From the NCBI GenBank assembly GCA_025465385.1, contig JAODNG010000435.1, positions 1 through 35,875 on the forward strand: a stretch of DNA of 35,875 nucleotides. Reading direction: 5' to 3'. Of the stretch, positions 24,628 through 32,649 are shown one piece after another (the stretch's first letter is position 1; each line of letters opens with the position of its first letter). This DNA is from Pseudonocardiales bacterium (lineage in GTDB: Bacteria; Actinomycetota; Actinomycetes; Mycobacteriales; Pseudonocardiaceae). A program made the translations under genes and the position numbers. The notes below the pieces were generated by a model. It saw only the letters and a list, made by a program, of their open reading frames with translations. It made no database searches and was not told the DNA's origin.

Positions 24628-25488
24628 CTAATGGTTTACCTTCGACGATAGCCCTGATGCCTCCACCGATCGGGTGGCGCTGCGCCGGCGCCGAGTGCTG
24701 AGCAGTGCAAGGGCGTAGCCGCCGGTGGCGACGGCGAGGATGGCGAAGCTGGGCGGGAGCGCCGGCACTGTGTAGCTGAGCGCGAGGCCTGCCCACATCT
24801 CACCTACCGCAAGGCCGGCGGAGATGAGCAGCGCTGAGTACGGCCGGGTGGTGAGGCGTTGAGCTGTCCCGGCGGGTGCGGCGAGCAGCCCGAGCAGCAG
24901 CAGCGCACCGACGGCTTGGCTCGCCTCGGCGGCGGCGGCGCCGACCAAGGCGAGAAAGACATACCCGAGCATGCGGACCGGAATACCTCGGGCGGCGGCG
25001 ACGGCGTTGTCGATGCTGGCGAACAGCAGCGGTCGAGCGATGGTGACCATGCCAGCGGCGATGACGGCGGCGACGACGACCGCGGTGACCGCCTCGGAGC
25101 GGTTCAAGCCGAAAATTGAGCCGAACAGGACGTTGACGCCGGCGTTGCCGTTGCCGGCGCTGTTGGTGGTGGTGTACAGCGTCAGGAAGAACACGCCAAG
25201 GCCGAGGATCCAGGCGAACACGCTGCCGATCACGACGTCGTCAGCCCTGCCCCGTCCGCCGAGGGCGCCGAGGGCGACGCCCACGCCAATGGTCGCCGCA
25301 AACAGCCCGAACCGCTCGTCGACGCCCAGTGCCAGCGCCGCCAGAGCACCCGTGAACGCCACGTGGCTCAGCGCGTCGCCGGTGAAGACCTGGGCCCGCA
25401 GCACTACGAAGTAGCCAACCAGTCCGGCGGCTGCGGCGATGGCGGTACCGGCGAGCAGGGCGTTGACCAGGAATGACGGCCAGATCAT
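24628..25488 (-). CDS. Metal ABC transporter permease (ZnuB/ABC-3 family), second of two
   Basis: 286 residues from ATG 25488, overlapping the stop of the preceding permease in ATGA. About eight membrane helices. Family segments: VGYFVVLRAQVFTGDALSHV, FGSIFGLNRSEAV, ASIDNAVAAARGIPVRMLGY (the cytoplasmic coupling region) and GALLLLGLLAAPAGTAQRLT. Inner-membrane channel half of a Zn/Mn importer of the ABC-3 family (PF00950). Its neighbour at 25485 is a clear paralogue, so the pair probably forms a heterodimer. Last gene of the importer operon. Confidence 0.93.
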   Translation of the reverse strand: MIWPSFLVNALLAGTAIAAAAGLVGYFVVLRAQVFTGDALSHVAFTGALAALALGVDERFGLFAATIGVGVALGALGGRGRADDVVIGSVFAWILGLGVFFLTLYTTTNSAGNGNAGVNVLFGSIFGLNRSEAVTAVVVAAVIAAGMVTIARPLLFASIDNAVAAARGIPVRMLGYVFLALVGAAAAEASQAVGALLLLGLLAAPAGTAQRLTTRPYSALLISAGLAVGEMWAGLALSYTVPALPPSFAILAVATGGYALALLSTRRRRSATRSVEASGLSSKVNH

Positions 25489-26393
25489 GGCGCGGTCCAC
25501 GTTGGCGTCGGGCTCACTTCGGTAGTTCCGGCCCGCCACCGGGACCGCGTATGGCGGACTCCCTGGGCGGCCACATAACCGGCGAAGGCGAAGCTGGTCA
25601 CGAAAAACCCGACCGGAAATGGGGTGTAGTAGGCCACGCTCAGGCCGAGCCACGTGACGAGCAGCCCGATCGTGACTGTCAGAGCCAGCGCGCGGCCAGG
25701 TCGCGCGGTCAACGCCTGCGCGGTCGCCGCGGGCATCACCAGCAAGGCGAACACCAGCAGGGTCCCGGTGATCTGGCTGGCTTCGGCCGTCGCGGCACCG
25801 AGGAGCACCAGAAATGCCACCGACAGGGCGCGCACCGGCACGTTGCGGGCGGTCGCCACGTCAGGATCGATCGAGGCGAAGGCCAGCGGGCGACCGATCA
25901 CCGCCAGGGCGGCAAGCGACAAAGCGGCGACGACTCCCAGAAGGGTCACCTGTCCGGTGCTGATTCCCAGGAAGTTGCCGAACAGCAGCGCATTGATGCC
26001 ATTGAGGAATCCTTTGTAGAGCGCCACGAACAGAAATCCGCACGCTAAGGCGAAAGACTGGACAGTGCCGGTGACCGCTGACTCCTCCGAGTAGCCACCG
26101 GGTCCGGCGCGGGGCAACGCTGCGATGACCAGGGCTCCGGCCAGGCAGAACGCGAAGTAGCCGTAGCTGGCAGCGACACCGATCAGGACCGCGCCAGCTG
26201 CGCCAGGAAAACCGATCAGCGACAAGGTATGGCCGGCGAAGCTCTGCCGACGCAACACCATGAACCAGCCCATCACCCCGGCCAGCACCGCGACGATGGT
26301 GCCCGCGCGAAAGGCGTTGACCATGAACGGGAACGACCACATCTCCTGCAAATCGATGATCGGGTTCCAGCTCGGACTCGCTGCGAAGATCAC
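25485..26393 (-). CDS. Metal ABC transporter permease (ZnuB/ABC-3 family), first of two
   Basis: 302 residues from GTG 26393, which shares GTGA with the stop of the ATPase gene; the frame is open much further upstream but only as antisense-free shadow within the ATPase gene. Membrane segments begin at WSFPFMVNAFRAGTIVAVLA. Family segments include GWFMVLRRQSFAGHTLSLIG, ASIDPDVATARNVPVRALSV and GTLLVFALLVMPAATAQALT. It is a paralogue of the next permease, with the same order of motifs. The C-terminal 25 residues after VAAQGVRHT are basic/Thr-rich and face the cytoplasm. Together the two permeases would make the channel for the metal released by the binding protein. Confidence 0.92.
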   Translation of the reverse strand: MIFAASPSWNPIIDLQEMWSFPFMVNAFRAGTIVAVLAGVMGWFMVLRRQSFAGHTLSLIGFPGAAGAVLIGVAASYGYFAFCLAGALVIAALPRAGPGGYSEESAVTGTVQSFALACGFLFVALYKGFLNGINALLFGNFLGISTGQVTLLGVVAALSLAALAVIGRPLAFASIDPDVATARNVPVRALSVAFLVLLGAATAEASQITGTLLVFALLVMPAATAQALTARPGRALALTVTIGLLVTWLGLSVAYYTPFPVGFFVTSFAFAGYVAAQGVRHTRSRWRAGTTEVSPTPTWTAP

Positions 26394-27310
26394 GGCTCCT
26401 GCCAGGTGTGCCGCTCGGCGTGACCTTGACACCTTTCGGGGTGGCCGATGACGACTAACCGGCCGTCGGAGGCGGTGAGCACCTCGATTGGGGTGCCGAA
26501 CAGCTCGGTCAGCGTCGGACCGGTGATCACCTCGCGGGGTGAGCCGATCTTCGAACCGCCTGGAGCGAGATAAACCACGGTATCCAGGTGCGACAAGATC
26601 GGGTTGACGTCGTGCGCGACCATGATCACGGCCACCCGTTGCGCACGGCAGATTCTGGCGATGAGGGCAGCGACGGCGGCCTGATTCGGCAGATCGAGGC
26701 TGTCCAGTGGCTCGTCGAGCAACAGCAGATCGGGAGCGGGCGCCAGTGCCTGGGCGATCAACAGGCGTTGCTGCTCGCCCCCGGAAAGCTCTCCGACCGG
26801 GCGATCGGCATATGCGCTGGCACCGACGAGATTGATGACCTCCTCGACGCGCGCGGTGGTTGCGCGCCGCGCCGTGCCGCCTGGCCACGGCCACCAGGCC
26901 GGCAGTGGAAGGCCCCACCGATGCCCGTCCAAGCCCAGCCGCACGATGTCGCGACCGCGCACCCGCAGAGATGGGTCGAAGCTGCGGCGTTGGGGCAGAT
27001 ATCCAATCCGCTCGTTGGCTCGTCCAGCAGGGCCGGCCAGCACCCGCACCTCGCCCTCGATCAGGGGTAGCGCCCCCAAAATGACCTGGATGAGCGTGGA
27101 CTTGCCGACCCCGTTGGGTCCCAACACCGCAACGAACTCCCCGGCGGCAATCGTCAGATTCAGCCCACTCCACAGCCGCCGACCGCCTCGCTCGACCGCC
27201 GCATCGCACAGGGTGATCACGGGACCGACTGGCCGTTGCTCCTCCTTCCGCGGCGCAACGGTGTTGCTGGGCTGCTGATCCACGTCGGAATTCAGCGAGT
27301 GCGCAGTCAT
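26390..27310 (-). CDS. Metal ABC transporter ATP-binding protein (ZnuC-like)
   Basis: 306 residues from ATG 27310, overlapping the binding-protein stop in ATGA. Complete nucleotide-binding domain: Walker A GPNGVGKST (64-72), Q-loop in YLPQRRSFDP, signature LSGGEQQRLLIAQAL, Walker B LLLLDEPLDSLD and the switch His in MVAHDVNP. The N-terminal 30 residues are an extra hydrophilic stretch, and a WPWPGG-containing insert lies near residue 140 between Q-loop and signature, as in many actinobacterial metal ATPases. It powers the importer made by its neighbours. All four genes overlap by four bases, which suggests strict co-translation. Confidence 0.94.
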   Translation of the reverse strand: MTAHSLNSDVDQQPSNTVAPRKEEQRPVGPVITLCDAAVERGGRRLWSGLNLTIAAGEFVAVLGPNGVGKSTLIQVILGALPLIEGEVRVLAGPAGRANERIGYLPQRRSFDPSLRVRGRDIVRLGLDGHRWGLPLPAWWPWPGGTARRATTARVEEVINLVGASAYADRPVGELSGGEQQRLLIAQALAPAPDLLLLDEPLDSLDLPNQAAVAALIARICRAQRVAVIMVAHDVNPILSHLDTVVYLAPGGSKIGSPREVITGPTLTELFGTPIEVLTASDGRLVVIGHPERCQGHAERHTWQEP

Positions 27311-28281
27311 CGGGCGGCTGCTTTCGACAGTGCTTGCTCGATACCTTCGAGCTGGCCGACCTGCCAGTCCTGGAAGCTGGCGGTGGCCGGCACGAGTGTC
27401 TCGGTGACTGTTGCCACCGGGATGCCCTGGTCCTTGGCTGCGGTTACCAGAGCCGCCACGTCCGGGGTCGAGTTCTGCCTGTTGAACACGAATACCTTGA
27501 TCTGCTTGGTCTTGATCTGCTGATCCACCGTGATCTTGTCAGCCGCGGTCGGATCGGTGCCTTGGCTCACCGCGTCCAGGAACGGCTCCGGGGTGGCCAT
27601 CTTCAATCCCAGGTCTTCGGCCAACGGGGTCACGATCGATTCCGAGGCCCCGATCGGGGTTCCGCTGTACTTGCTCTTGATGTCGGCGATGAGCTGGTTG
27701 TAGCGGGCCAGACCCCGGGTCTCGTAGTCCTGTTTCTGCTGATCGAAATAGCCGGCGTCGGCCGGGTCGATCCGTTTGTAGTCGGCGGCGATCCGCTCGA
27801 TCACCTGGTGTACGTCATCCGGGGAGTACCAGCGATGCGGGTTGCCGCCCTTCTTAACCCCCACCAGATCCCCCACCGTCAACACCCACCGCGCCGGCGC
27901 CGGATTCGCGCTGACCACCTTGGCGACCCACGGGTCGTAGCCGGCCCCGTTGGCGATCACGTACTGGGCGGTCGCCAGGGCCCGCCCGTCAGCCGGGGTC
28001 GGTTCATAGTCGTGCGGGTCGGCGTCCGGACTCGCGACGATGCTGCGCACGGCGACGTGCACGCCACCCAGCTGCGTGGCGATGCTGCCCCAAAAGTTCT
28101 CCGCCGCAACCACCGCGATTTTCGCGTTCCCGCTGGGCTGACCCGCGGGCCCGCCACCGGTGGGGGCCGTGGTGGCACAACTTGCCAGCAGACTGGCGAG
28201 CGTGACCGCCACAGCTGCGACTGCGCCCACCGGTAAGACCCGACGCCATACTCGAGCTCCGCTCACGTTCCGCCTCGTCAC
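27307..28281 (-). CDS. Metal-binding lipoprotein of ABC importer (ZnuA/cluster A-I family)
   Basis: 324 residues. The N-terminus is a lipoprotein signal with lipobox LLASC (Cys35), so the mature protein is tethered outside the membrane. Family motifs: VVAAENFWGSIATQLGG, SPDADPHDYEPTP with His90, GGNPHRWYSPDDV with His149, GASESIVTP with Glu214 and VTETLVP with Glu294. These are the likely metal ligands. A His-His-Glu-acid set is closer to manganese-type binding proteins than to the three-His zinc set, and there is no His-rich loop, so zinc versus manganese stays open. Start is taken as GTG 28281; an inner GTG five codons on has a better GAGG site. First gene of the operon, downstream of a Fur-family-like box. 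Confidence 0.92.
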   Translation of the reverse strand: MTRRNVSGARVWRRVLPVGAVAAVAVTLASLLASCATTAPTGGGPAGQPSGNAKIAVVAAENFWGSIATQLGGVHVAVRSIVASPDADPHDYEPTPADGRALATAQYVIANGAGYDPWVAKVVSANPAPARWVLTVGDLVGVKKGGNPHRWYSPDDVHQVIERIAADYKRIDPADAGYFDQQKQDYETRGLARYNQLIADIKSKYSGTPIGASESIVTPLAEDLGLKMATPEPFLDAVSQGTDPTAADKITVDQQIKTKQIKVFVFNRQNSTPDVAALVTAAKDQGIPVATVTETLVPATASFQDWQVGQLEGIEQALSKAAAR

Positions 28282-28329
28282 CTGGACGTTGTGTCACCCA
28301 CATAGGTGCAGCTGACGCCGAGAGTAAAC

Positions 28330-28350
28330 GAAATCGATAATCATTCCAAG
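28330..28350 (-). promoter_or_regulatory. Candidate Fur-family (Zur-like) operator of the metal importer
   Basis: Read on the minus strand the site centres on AATGATTATC (28336-28345) followed by GATTTCG, set in an AT-rich island in GC-rich DNA. The decamer is identical to the core of classical Fur/Zur boxes and lies about 50 bases ahead of the lipoprotein start. The flanking half-sites match a 7-1-7 Zur box only partly. Binding by Zur, or by another Fur-family metal sensor, is inferred from sequence and from the importer gene behind it. Confidence 0.5.
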
Positions 28351-28440
28351 GCTGCACGCGCGGCCACCTTCCGACCGGATGGGCCCAGCCCCGGCGGCGC
28401 GACGAGGCCTGTGACCCAAGGGCTCACCCCTGGACGACAC

Positions 28441-28456
28441 TGATAACTGTTACCGA
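28441..28456 (+). promoter_or_regulatory. Palindrome TAACTGTTA ahead of the CooC-like ATPase
   Basis: TAAC-t-GTTA (28444-28452), extended on the left to TGATAAC, lies about 45 bases before the TTG start at 28497, in the position expected for a promoter or operator. A related GATAA follows at 28455. The bound protein is unknown. Confidence 0.35.
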
Positions 28457-28496
28457 TAAGCTCCCGGCTTCTCGCTCGATCTCTCGGAGGATACAT

Positions 28497-29483
28497 TTGA
28501 AGATCGCTCTGGTCGGCAAGGGTGGCAGCGGTAAAACCACGCTGGCCGCGTTGCTCGTCCGCCGCCTGGCTGCCATCGGACGCCCGGTGTTGGCGGTCGA
28601 TGCCGACATCAACCAGCACCTGGCCGTCGCGCTCGGAGCCACCGAGCCCGATGCGGTGGCACTGCCGACCTTGTCCGCGCATCTCCCGCTGATCAAAGAC
28701 TATCTGCGAGGTGCCAACCCGCGGATCGCCTCGGCCGCTGTGATGGTCAAGACCACCCCACCCGGTGCCGGTTCCCAGCTGCTGCGCGTCGTGGAGCGCA
28801 ACCCGATCTACGACGCGTGCGTGCGCGAGGTCGGCGGTGCACGCCTCGCGGTGACCGGCCCGTTCGCCGAGGACGATCTGGGCGTTGCCTGCTACCACTC
28901 CAAAATCGGGGCGGTGGAACTGCTGCTCAACCATCTCGTCGACGGCGTCGGGGAGTACGTGGTGGTGGACATGACCGCTGGCGCCGACTCCTTCGCCTCT
29001 GGGCTGTTCACCCGGTTCGATGTGACGTTCCTGGTGTGTGAACCCACCCTGCGAAGCGTCGGGGTGTACCGGCAATACCGTGCCTACGCCCGCGACTTCG
29101 GCGTGCGGATCGCTGTCGTCGGCAACAAGGTCTCCGATGCACAGGACGCCGCATTCCTCAGCGCGCAGGTCGGCGACGACCTGGTGGGCTGGATGAGTCG
29201 CTCCGCGCACGTCCGCGCCGCCGAACGCGGCGAGATCCGCCCGATCAGCGCGCTCGAGCCGGCCAATGTGGCGACCCTGGACGTGATGCGTGCCACGGTG
29301 GACAGCACCGTTAAGGATTGGGACACCTACCAGCAGCAGGCCGTCGACTTTCACCTGCGTAACGCTGCCGCCTGGGCCAACGACCGAACCGGTTGCGATC
29401 TGGCGGATCAGGTTGACCCAGACTTCATCGCCGGCCCCGACGCGCTCGCTTGGTCGGGACAGCTCCCGGCTACCAGGTCCTGA
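28497..29483 (+). CDS. CooC/MinD-type P-loop ATPase (possible metallocentre-maturation ATPase)
   Basis: 328 residues from TTG 28497 with GGAGG six bases upstream. The N-terminus KIALVGKGGSGKTT holds the deviant Walker A of the SIMIBI class (GKGGSGKTT, 7-15) with its signature Lys8. It continues with VLAVDADINQHLAVALGA (switch Asp) and YVVVDMTAGADSFASGLF (Walker B-like). This pattern is closest to CooC-type ATPases, which help insert nickel into enzymes, and more broadly to MinD/ParA. No carbon-monoxide dehydrogenase or hydrogenase gene is near. There are single Cys residues (VACYHSK, FLVCEP) but no CxC motif of true CooC. It is divergent from the metal importer and shares its control region, so a link to metal handling is inferred. 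It converges on egtD. Confidence 0.85.
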   Translation: MKIALVGKGGSGKTTLAALLVRRLAAIGRPVLAVDADINQHLAVALGATEPDAVALPTLSAHLPLIKDYLRGANPRIASAAVMVKTTPPGAGSQLLRVVERNPIYDACVREVGGARLAVTGPFAEDDLGVACYHSKIGAVELLLNHLVDGVGEYVVVDMTAGADSFASGLFTRFDVTFLVCEPTLRSVGVYRQYRAYARDFGVRIAVVGNKVSDAQDAAFLSAQVGDDLVGWMSRSAHVRAAERGEIRPISALEPANVATLDVMRATVDSTVKDWDTYQQQAVDFHLRNAAAWANDRTGCDLADQVDPDFIAGPDALAWSGQLPATRS

Positions 29484-29499
29484 TCAGTACACCGCCACA

Positions 29500-29532
29500 C
29501 CCGCCAGGTGGGGCGCGGCTTCCAATGGCGGG
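29500..29532. terminator. Hairpin between convergent ATPase and egtD genes
   Basis: CCCGCCA (29500-29506) pairs with TGGCGGG (29526-29532). It lies in the 61 bases between the two convergent stops, so it could end both transcripts. The 7-pair stem with a 19-base loop is modest and has no T-run. Confidence 0.35.
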
Positions 29533-29544
29533 CTGGTAGGTGTG

Positions 29545-30522
29545 TCAGGCCGCCTCGGCGAGAACGAGGGCGAATCGGTCGTTGCAGTCGGTCCAGCACG
29601 TCTGGTCGGCGAAGCCGGCGTCAGCTAGCTCGGCTTCGAGCTCAGTGCGGAGGAACTTCACAGAGATTTCGGTGCGCATCTGCTCGCCATCGGCGTAGTG
29701 CACCGTCATACCAACTGCGGGCAACCGTACGGTCATCGCGTGGCGGGCTCGCAGCCACATTTCGATCCGCCCGTGGGGGGCGTTCCACACCGCGACGTGA
29801 TCGAACGCATCGACGTCGAAGTCTCCCTCGAGCTCGCGATTGAGTACCCACAACACATTGCGGTTGAATTCGGCGGTCACGCCGGCAGCGTCGTCGTAGG
29901 CCGGCACCATCACTGCCGGGTCCGTGACCAATCCGGCGCCCAGGAGCATCAGCTCACCGGGGTCCAACGCGGCGCGTACTGCAGCGAAGAAGCGGGCCCG
30001 CTCGACTGGCAACAGATTGCCGATTGTGCCGCCGAGAAAAGCGACCAGCCGGCGCCCACCCTGACTGGGCGGCAGCAGCTCCAGATGCTCGGTGAAGTCG
30101 CCGACCACACCGTGCACCGCGAGCGCCGGGTACTCCCGCGCCACTGCCGCCATCGCGCCGCGCAATGCTGACTCCGACACGTCCAACGGCACGTAACGCT
30201 GCAGCGACCCGGTCGCGGCAAGTGCGTCGAGGAGCAACCGGGTCTTCTCCGAGGAGCCCGAACCTAGCTCGACAAGGGTGTCCACGGCCGCCCGCGCCGC
30301 GATCTGCTCCGCGCTGCGCCGCAACAGTTCCCGTTCAGTACGGGTTGGGTAGTACTCGGGCAACGTGGTGATCTCCTCGAACAGCTCGCTGCCGCGGGCA
30401 TCATAAAACCACTTGGGCGGCAACCATTTGGGATCGGCCGACAGCCCGACCCGTACATCGTGCTGCAGCGCGTCAGCGGCGTCGGAGTCGGACAGGTGGA
30501 CCTCGAGCACGGGTGCGGTCAT
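29545..30522 (-). CDS. egtD: L-histidine N-alpha-trimethyltransferase EgtD
   Basis: 325 residues from ATG 30522, overlapping the egtC stop in ATGA; the longer open frame lies inside egtC. It makes hercynine from histidine and three SAM. Motifs: PPKWFYDARGSELFEEIT, LPEYYPTRTERELL (histidine-site Tyr), the SAM loop ELGSGSSEKT (85-94), VPLDVSESAL, GGTIGNL, and the C-terminal HYADGEQMRTEISVKF segment, which carries conserved substrate-pocket residues. The length equals the usual 320-325. Last gene of the egtABCD run; it converges on the CooC-like ATPase. Confidence 0.97.
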   Translation of the reverse strand: MTAPVLEVHLSDSDAADALQHDVRVGLSADPKWLPPKWFYDARGSELFEEITTLPEYYPTRTERELLRRSAEQIAARAAVDTLVELGSGSSEKTRLLLDALAATGSLQRYVPLDVSESALRGAMAAVAREYPALAVHGVVGDFTEHLELLPPSQGGRRLVAFLGGTIGNLLPVERARFFAAVRAALDPGELMLLGAGLVTDPAVMVPAYDDAAGVTAEFNRNVLWVLNRELEGDFDVDAFDHVAVWNAPHGRIEMWLRARHAMTVRLPAVGMTVHYADGEQMRTEISVKFLRTELEAELADAGFADQTCWTDCNDRFALVLAEAA

Positions 30523-31313
30523 GGCTCCTCGGTAAAGGTCGGGTCGGCATGGGCCATATCGGCAGGGATCGCGGGGATCGGCACGACATCCACAGCGGAC
30601 GATGTCGCGGTGAGCAGCTGACGGTCCGGGACCGGTTCCCACCCGGAGCCTTGGTCGATGGGCTCGGAGCAGATCAGCACTGCCCCGTTGCCGACTCGGA
30701 CCGCCAACGCGTGGTGCACCGTGGTCGCGGCGAGTGCGACGCCGTCGGTGACCAGCAGGTTGAGCCGGGAACCCGGGGCGCAGCCAAGCACTTGGGCAGT
30801 AACAGTGCCTATCGCGCAGCCCAGCGACTCACCGGCCGCCAGCCGGCTGCGGACCAGCGCCCACAGCAGCGCGGAATCCGTGGGTGCGTCGAGCGTGAGC
30901 AGGTCGGTCACCGGCAGGCGGCGGGCCAGTGCCGCCACGCTGTCCGGCCACCCGGCGATCCTGCCGTTGTGGCTGAACAGCCACCGGCCAGTGCCGAAGG
31001 GGGCGCAGGCGGTGTCCACTATGGGCATCCCCACAGTGGCCGAGCGCACCGCGGCGAGCACTGCACCGCTGCGCACCTCGGTGGCCAGCGCCGCGAACGT
31101 CGCGTCGGTCCACAACGGGACAGCCCGCCGGTACCGAATCGGCGTGATGGCACCGTCGGGGTACCAGCCTGCGCCGAACCCGTCGGCATTGATTGTGCCG
31201 CCGCCACGCATGTCGACCGGCGCGTAGCTCTGCCGCAGCAGCGAGTGCGGCGGGGCAAGCAGCAGCGTTGCGAGGTCGCGCGGCGGCCCGAGGTAGGCCA
31301 GGTGTCGACACAC
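30519..31313 (-). CDS. egtC: Gamma-glutamyl-hercynylcysteine sulfoxide hydrolase EgtC
   Basis: 264 residues from GTG 31313, one base after the egtB stop. Class II (Ntn) glutamine amidotransferase fold: Cys2 becomes the nucleophile after Met1 is removed (MCRHLAYLGPP). It is followed by LLRQSYAPVDMRGGGTINAD, GFGAGWYPDG, VRSATVGMPIVDTACAPFG and LFSHNGRIAGW, the usual substrate and oxyanion segments. It removes glutamate from the gamma-glutamyl-hercynylcysteine sulfoxide made by EgtB. The presence of egtC fits an EgtB that uses gamma-glutamylcysteine. Confidence 0.96.
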   Translation of the reverse strand: MCRHLAYLGPPRDLATLLLAPPHSLLRQSYAPVDMRGGGTINADGFGAGWYPDGAITPIRYRRAVPLWTDATFAALATEVRSGAVLAAVRSATVGMPIVDTACAPFGTGRWLFSHNGRIAGWPDSVAALARRLPVTDLLTLDAPTDSALLWALVRSRLAAGESLGCAIGTVTAQVLGCAPGSRLNLLVTDGVALAATTVHHALAVRVGNGAVLICSEPIDQGSGWEPVPDRQLLTATSSAVDVVPIPAIPADMAHADPTFTEEP

Positions 31314-31314
31314 G

Positions 31315-32649
31315 TCAGGTCAGGTCCCCCTGGTCGGCGTCCCGCGCGCACCGGAAACCGGTGAAGATCTGCCGGCGCACCGGGTGATCCCAGTTGCGGA
31401 AGGTCCCCCGGCAGGCCGCTGCATCGGTGCCGAAGGAGCCGCCACGCAGCATCCGGTAGTCCCCGCCAAAGAACACCTCGGAGTACTCCCGGTACGGGAA
31501 CGGGGCGAAGCCCGGGTATCCGGAGAACCCGGAAGACGTCCACTCCCACACGTCGCCGATCAGCTGGTGCACGCCCAGCGGGGAGGCGCCGGCCGGGTAA
31601 CTGCCCGCAGCAGCGGGCTGCAAATGTCGTTGTCCCAGGTTGGCGTGCGCCGGAGTGGGATCCTCATCACCCCACGGAAAGCGGCGGGACCGGCCGGTGG
31701 CCGGATCGAATCGGGCGGCCTTCTCCCACTCCACTTCGGTGGGCAGGCGCTTGCCGGTCCAGGCCGCATAGGCCTGGGCCTCGAAGAAGCAGACATGCAC
31801 GACGGGCTCGTCCAGCGGGACCGGCTCGATGATGCCGAACCGGTTGCGCCACCACGACCCGCTGTCGAGGAACCAGAACTCCGGGCCGACCAGGGCCGCC
31901 TCACACCGGTGCGCCCAGCCCCGCTCACTCCACCACCGCGGGTTGTCGTAACCCCCCTCAGCCAGGAATCGCTGGTAATCGCCATTGGTCACTAGAACGG
32001 TGTCCAACCAGTACGCATTGGTGCGGGCGCGGTGCGCGGGGCGCTCATTGTCCAGTGACCACGGCTCGGCGGAGGTGCCCATAGTGAACTCGCCGGCGGG
32101 CACCAGCACCTCGTCGGGAAGGTGCAGGGAGCGCTGCGGCTGGGGTGGGGGGGCGTGCAACGCAGCCGGGCCGGCCCGAAGCTGGTGCGTCGCCAGCATC
32201 GTCTCGTCGTGCTGCTGTTCGTGCTGCACGATCATCCCGAAGGCGAATCCGTGCTCCACCAGCCTGCGCCCCTCCAGGGGCGCGCGGTCCAGAACGTCGA
32301 GCACCTTGCTGCGGACCTCGGTCAGATAACGTCGGGTCTCGGTGGGGTCGAGCAACGGCAGCGCCGGGCGGTTGGGCCGGGGGTGCTTGAACGCGTCGTA
32401 GAGCTCATCGATGTCGGCCCGGACCGGGTCGCGGCCACCCACGTCCCGAACCAACCAGAGTTCCTCCTGGTTGCCGATGTGAGCGAAATCCCAAACCAGC
32501 GGGGACATGATGTGGGAGTGTTGGCAGACCAACTCGCGGTCATCGATCGCGTCGGTCAGCGCGGCGCTGCGGGCCCGGGTGCGGGCGAGCTCAGCAGCGA
32601 GATGGTCGCGCAGGGCGGCGGTGCCCCGCTCGGTGATCGGCATGGTCAC
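31315..32649 (-). CDS. egtB: Hercynine oxygenase EgtB
   Basis: 444 residues from GTG 32649. This start shares GTGA with the egtA stop and has GGAGG nine bases upstream; an ATG two codons later is too far from it. Non-haem iron enzyme joining hercynine and gamma-glutamylcysteine with O2. The N-terminal DinB-like domain carries the three iron His: His57 (DFAHIGNQEE) and His143/His147 (QHEQQHDETML). The C-terminal formylglycine-enzyme-type domain has VPAGEFTMGTS, GKRLPTEVEWEKAAR, GDVWEWTSS, FPYREYSEVFF and RGSFGTD. NWDHPVRRQIFTGFR holds the Asp and Arg that bind the gamma-glutamylcysteine in M. thermoresistibile EgtB, consistent with the type that needs EgtA and EgtC. Confidence 0.97.
   Translation of the reverse strand: MTMPITERGTAALRDHLAAELARTRARSAALTDAIDDRELVCQHSHIMSPLVWDFAHIGNQEELWLVRDVGGRDPVRADIDELYDAFKHPRPNRPALPLLDPTETRRYLTEVRSKVLDVLDRAPLEGRRLVEHGFAFGMIVQHEQQHDETMLATHQLRAGPAALHAPPPQPQRSLHLPDEVLVPAGEFTMGTSAEPWSLDNERPAHRARTNAYWLDTVLVTNGDYQRFLAEGGYDNPRWWSERGWAHRCEAALVGPEFWFLDSGSWWRNRFGIIEPVPLDEPVVHVCFFEAQAYAAWTGKRLPTEVEWEKAARFDPATGRSRRFPWGDEDPTPAHANLGQRHLQPAAAGSYPAGASPLGVHQLIGDVWEWTSSGFSGYPGFAPFPYREYSEVFFGGDYRMLRGGSFGTDAAACRGTFRNWDHPVRRQIFTGFRCARDADQGDLT

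Noticed and set aside
26394..27209. Long N-terminal extension of the first permease frame
   Set aside because: It overlaps the ATPase gene out of frame and translates to Arg/Gly-rich noise; the GTG at 26393 overlapping the ATPase stop is the natural start.
28341..29354. 337-codon - frame overlapping the CooC-like ATPase
   Set aside because: It is the mirror of the ATPase gene; no family features, and it would run through the Fur-like operator.
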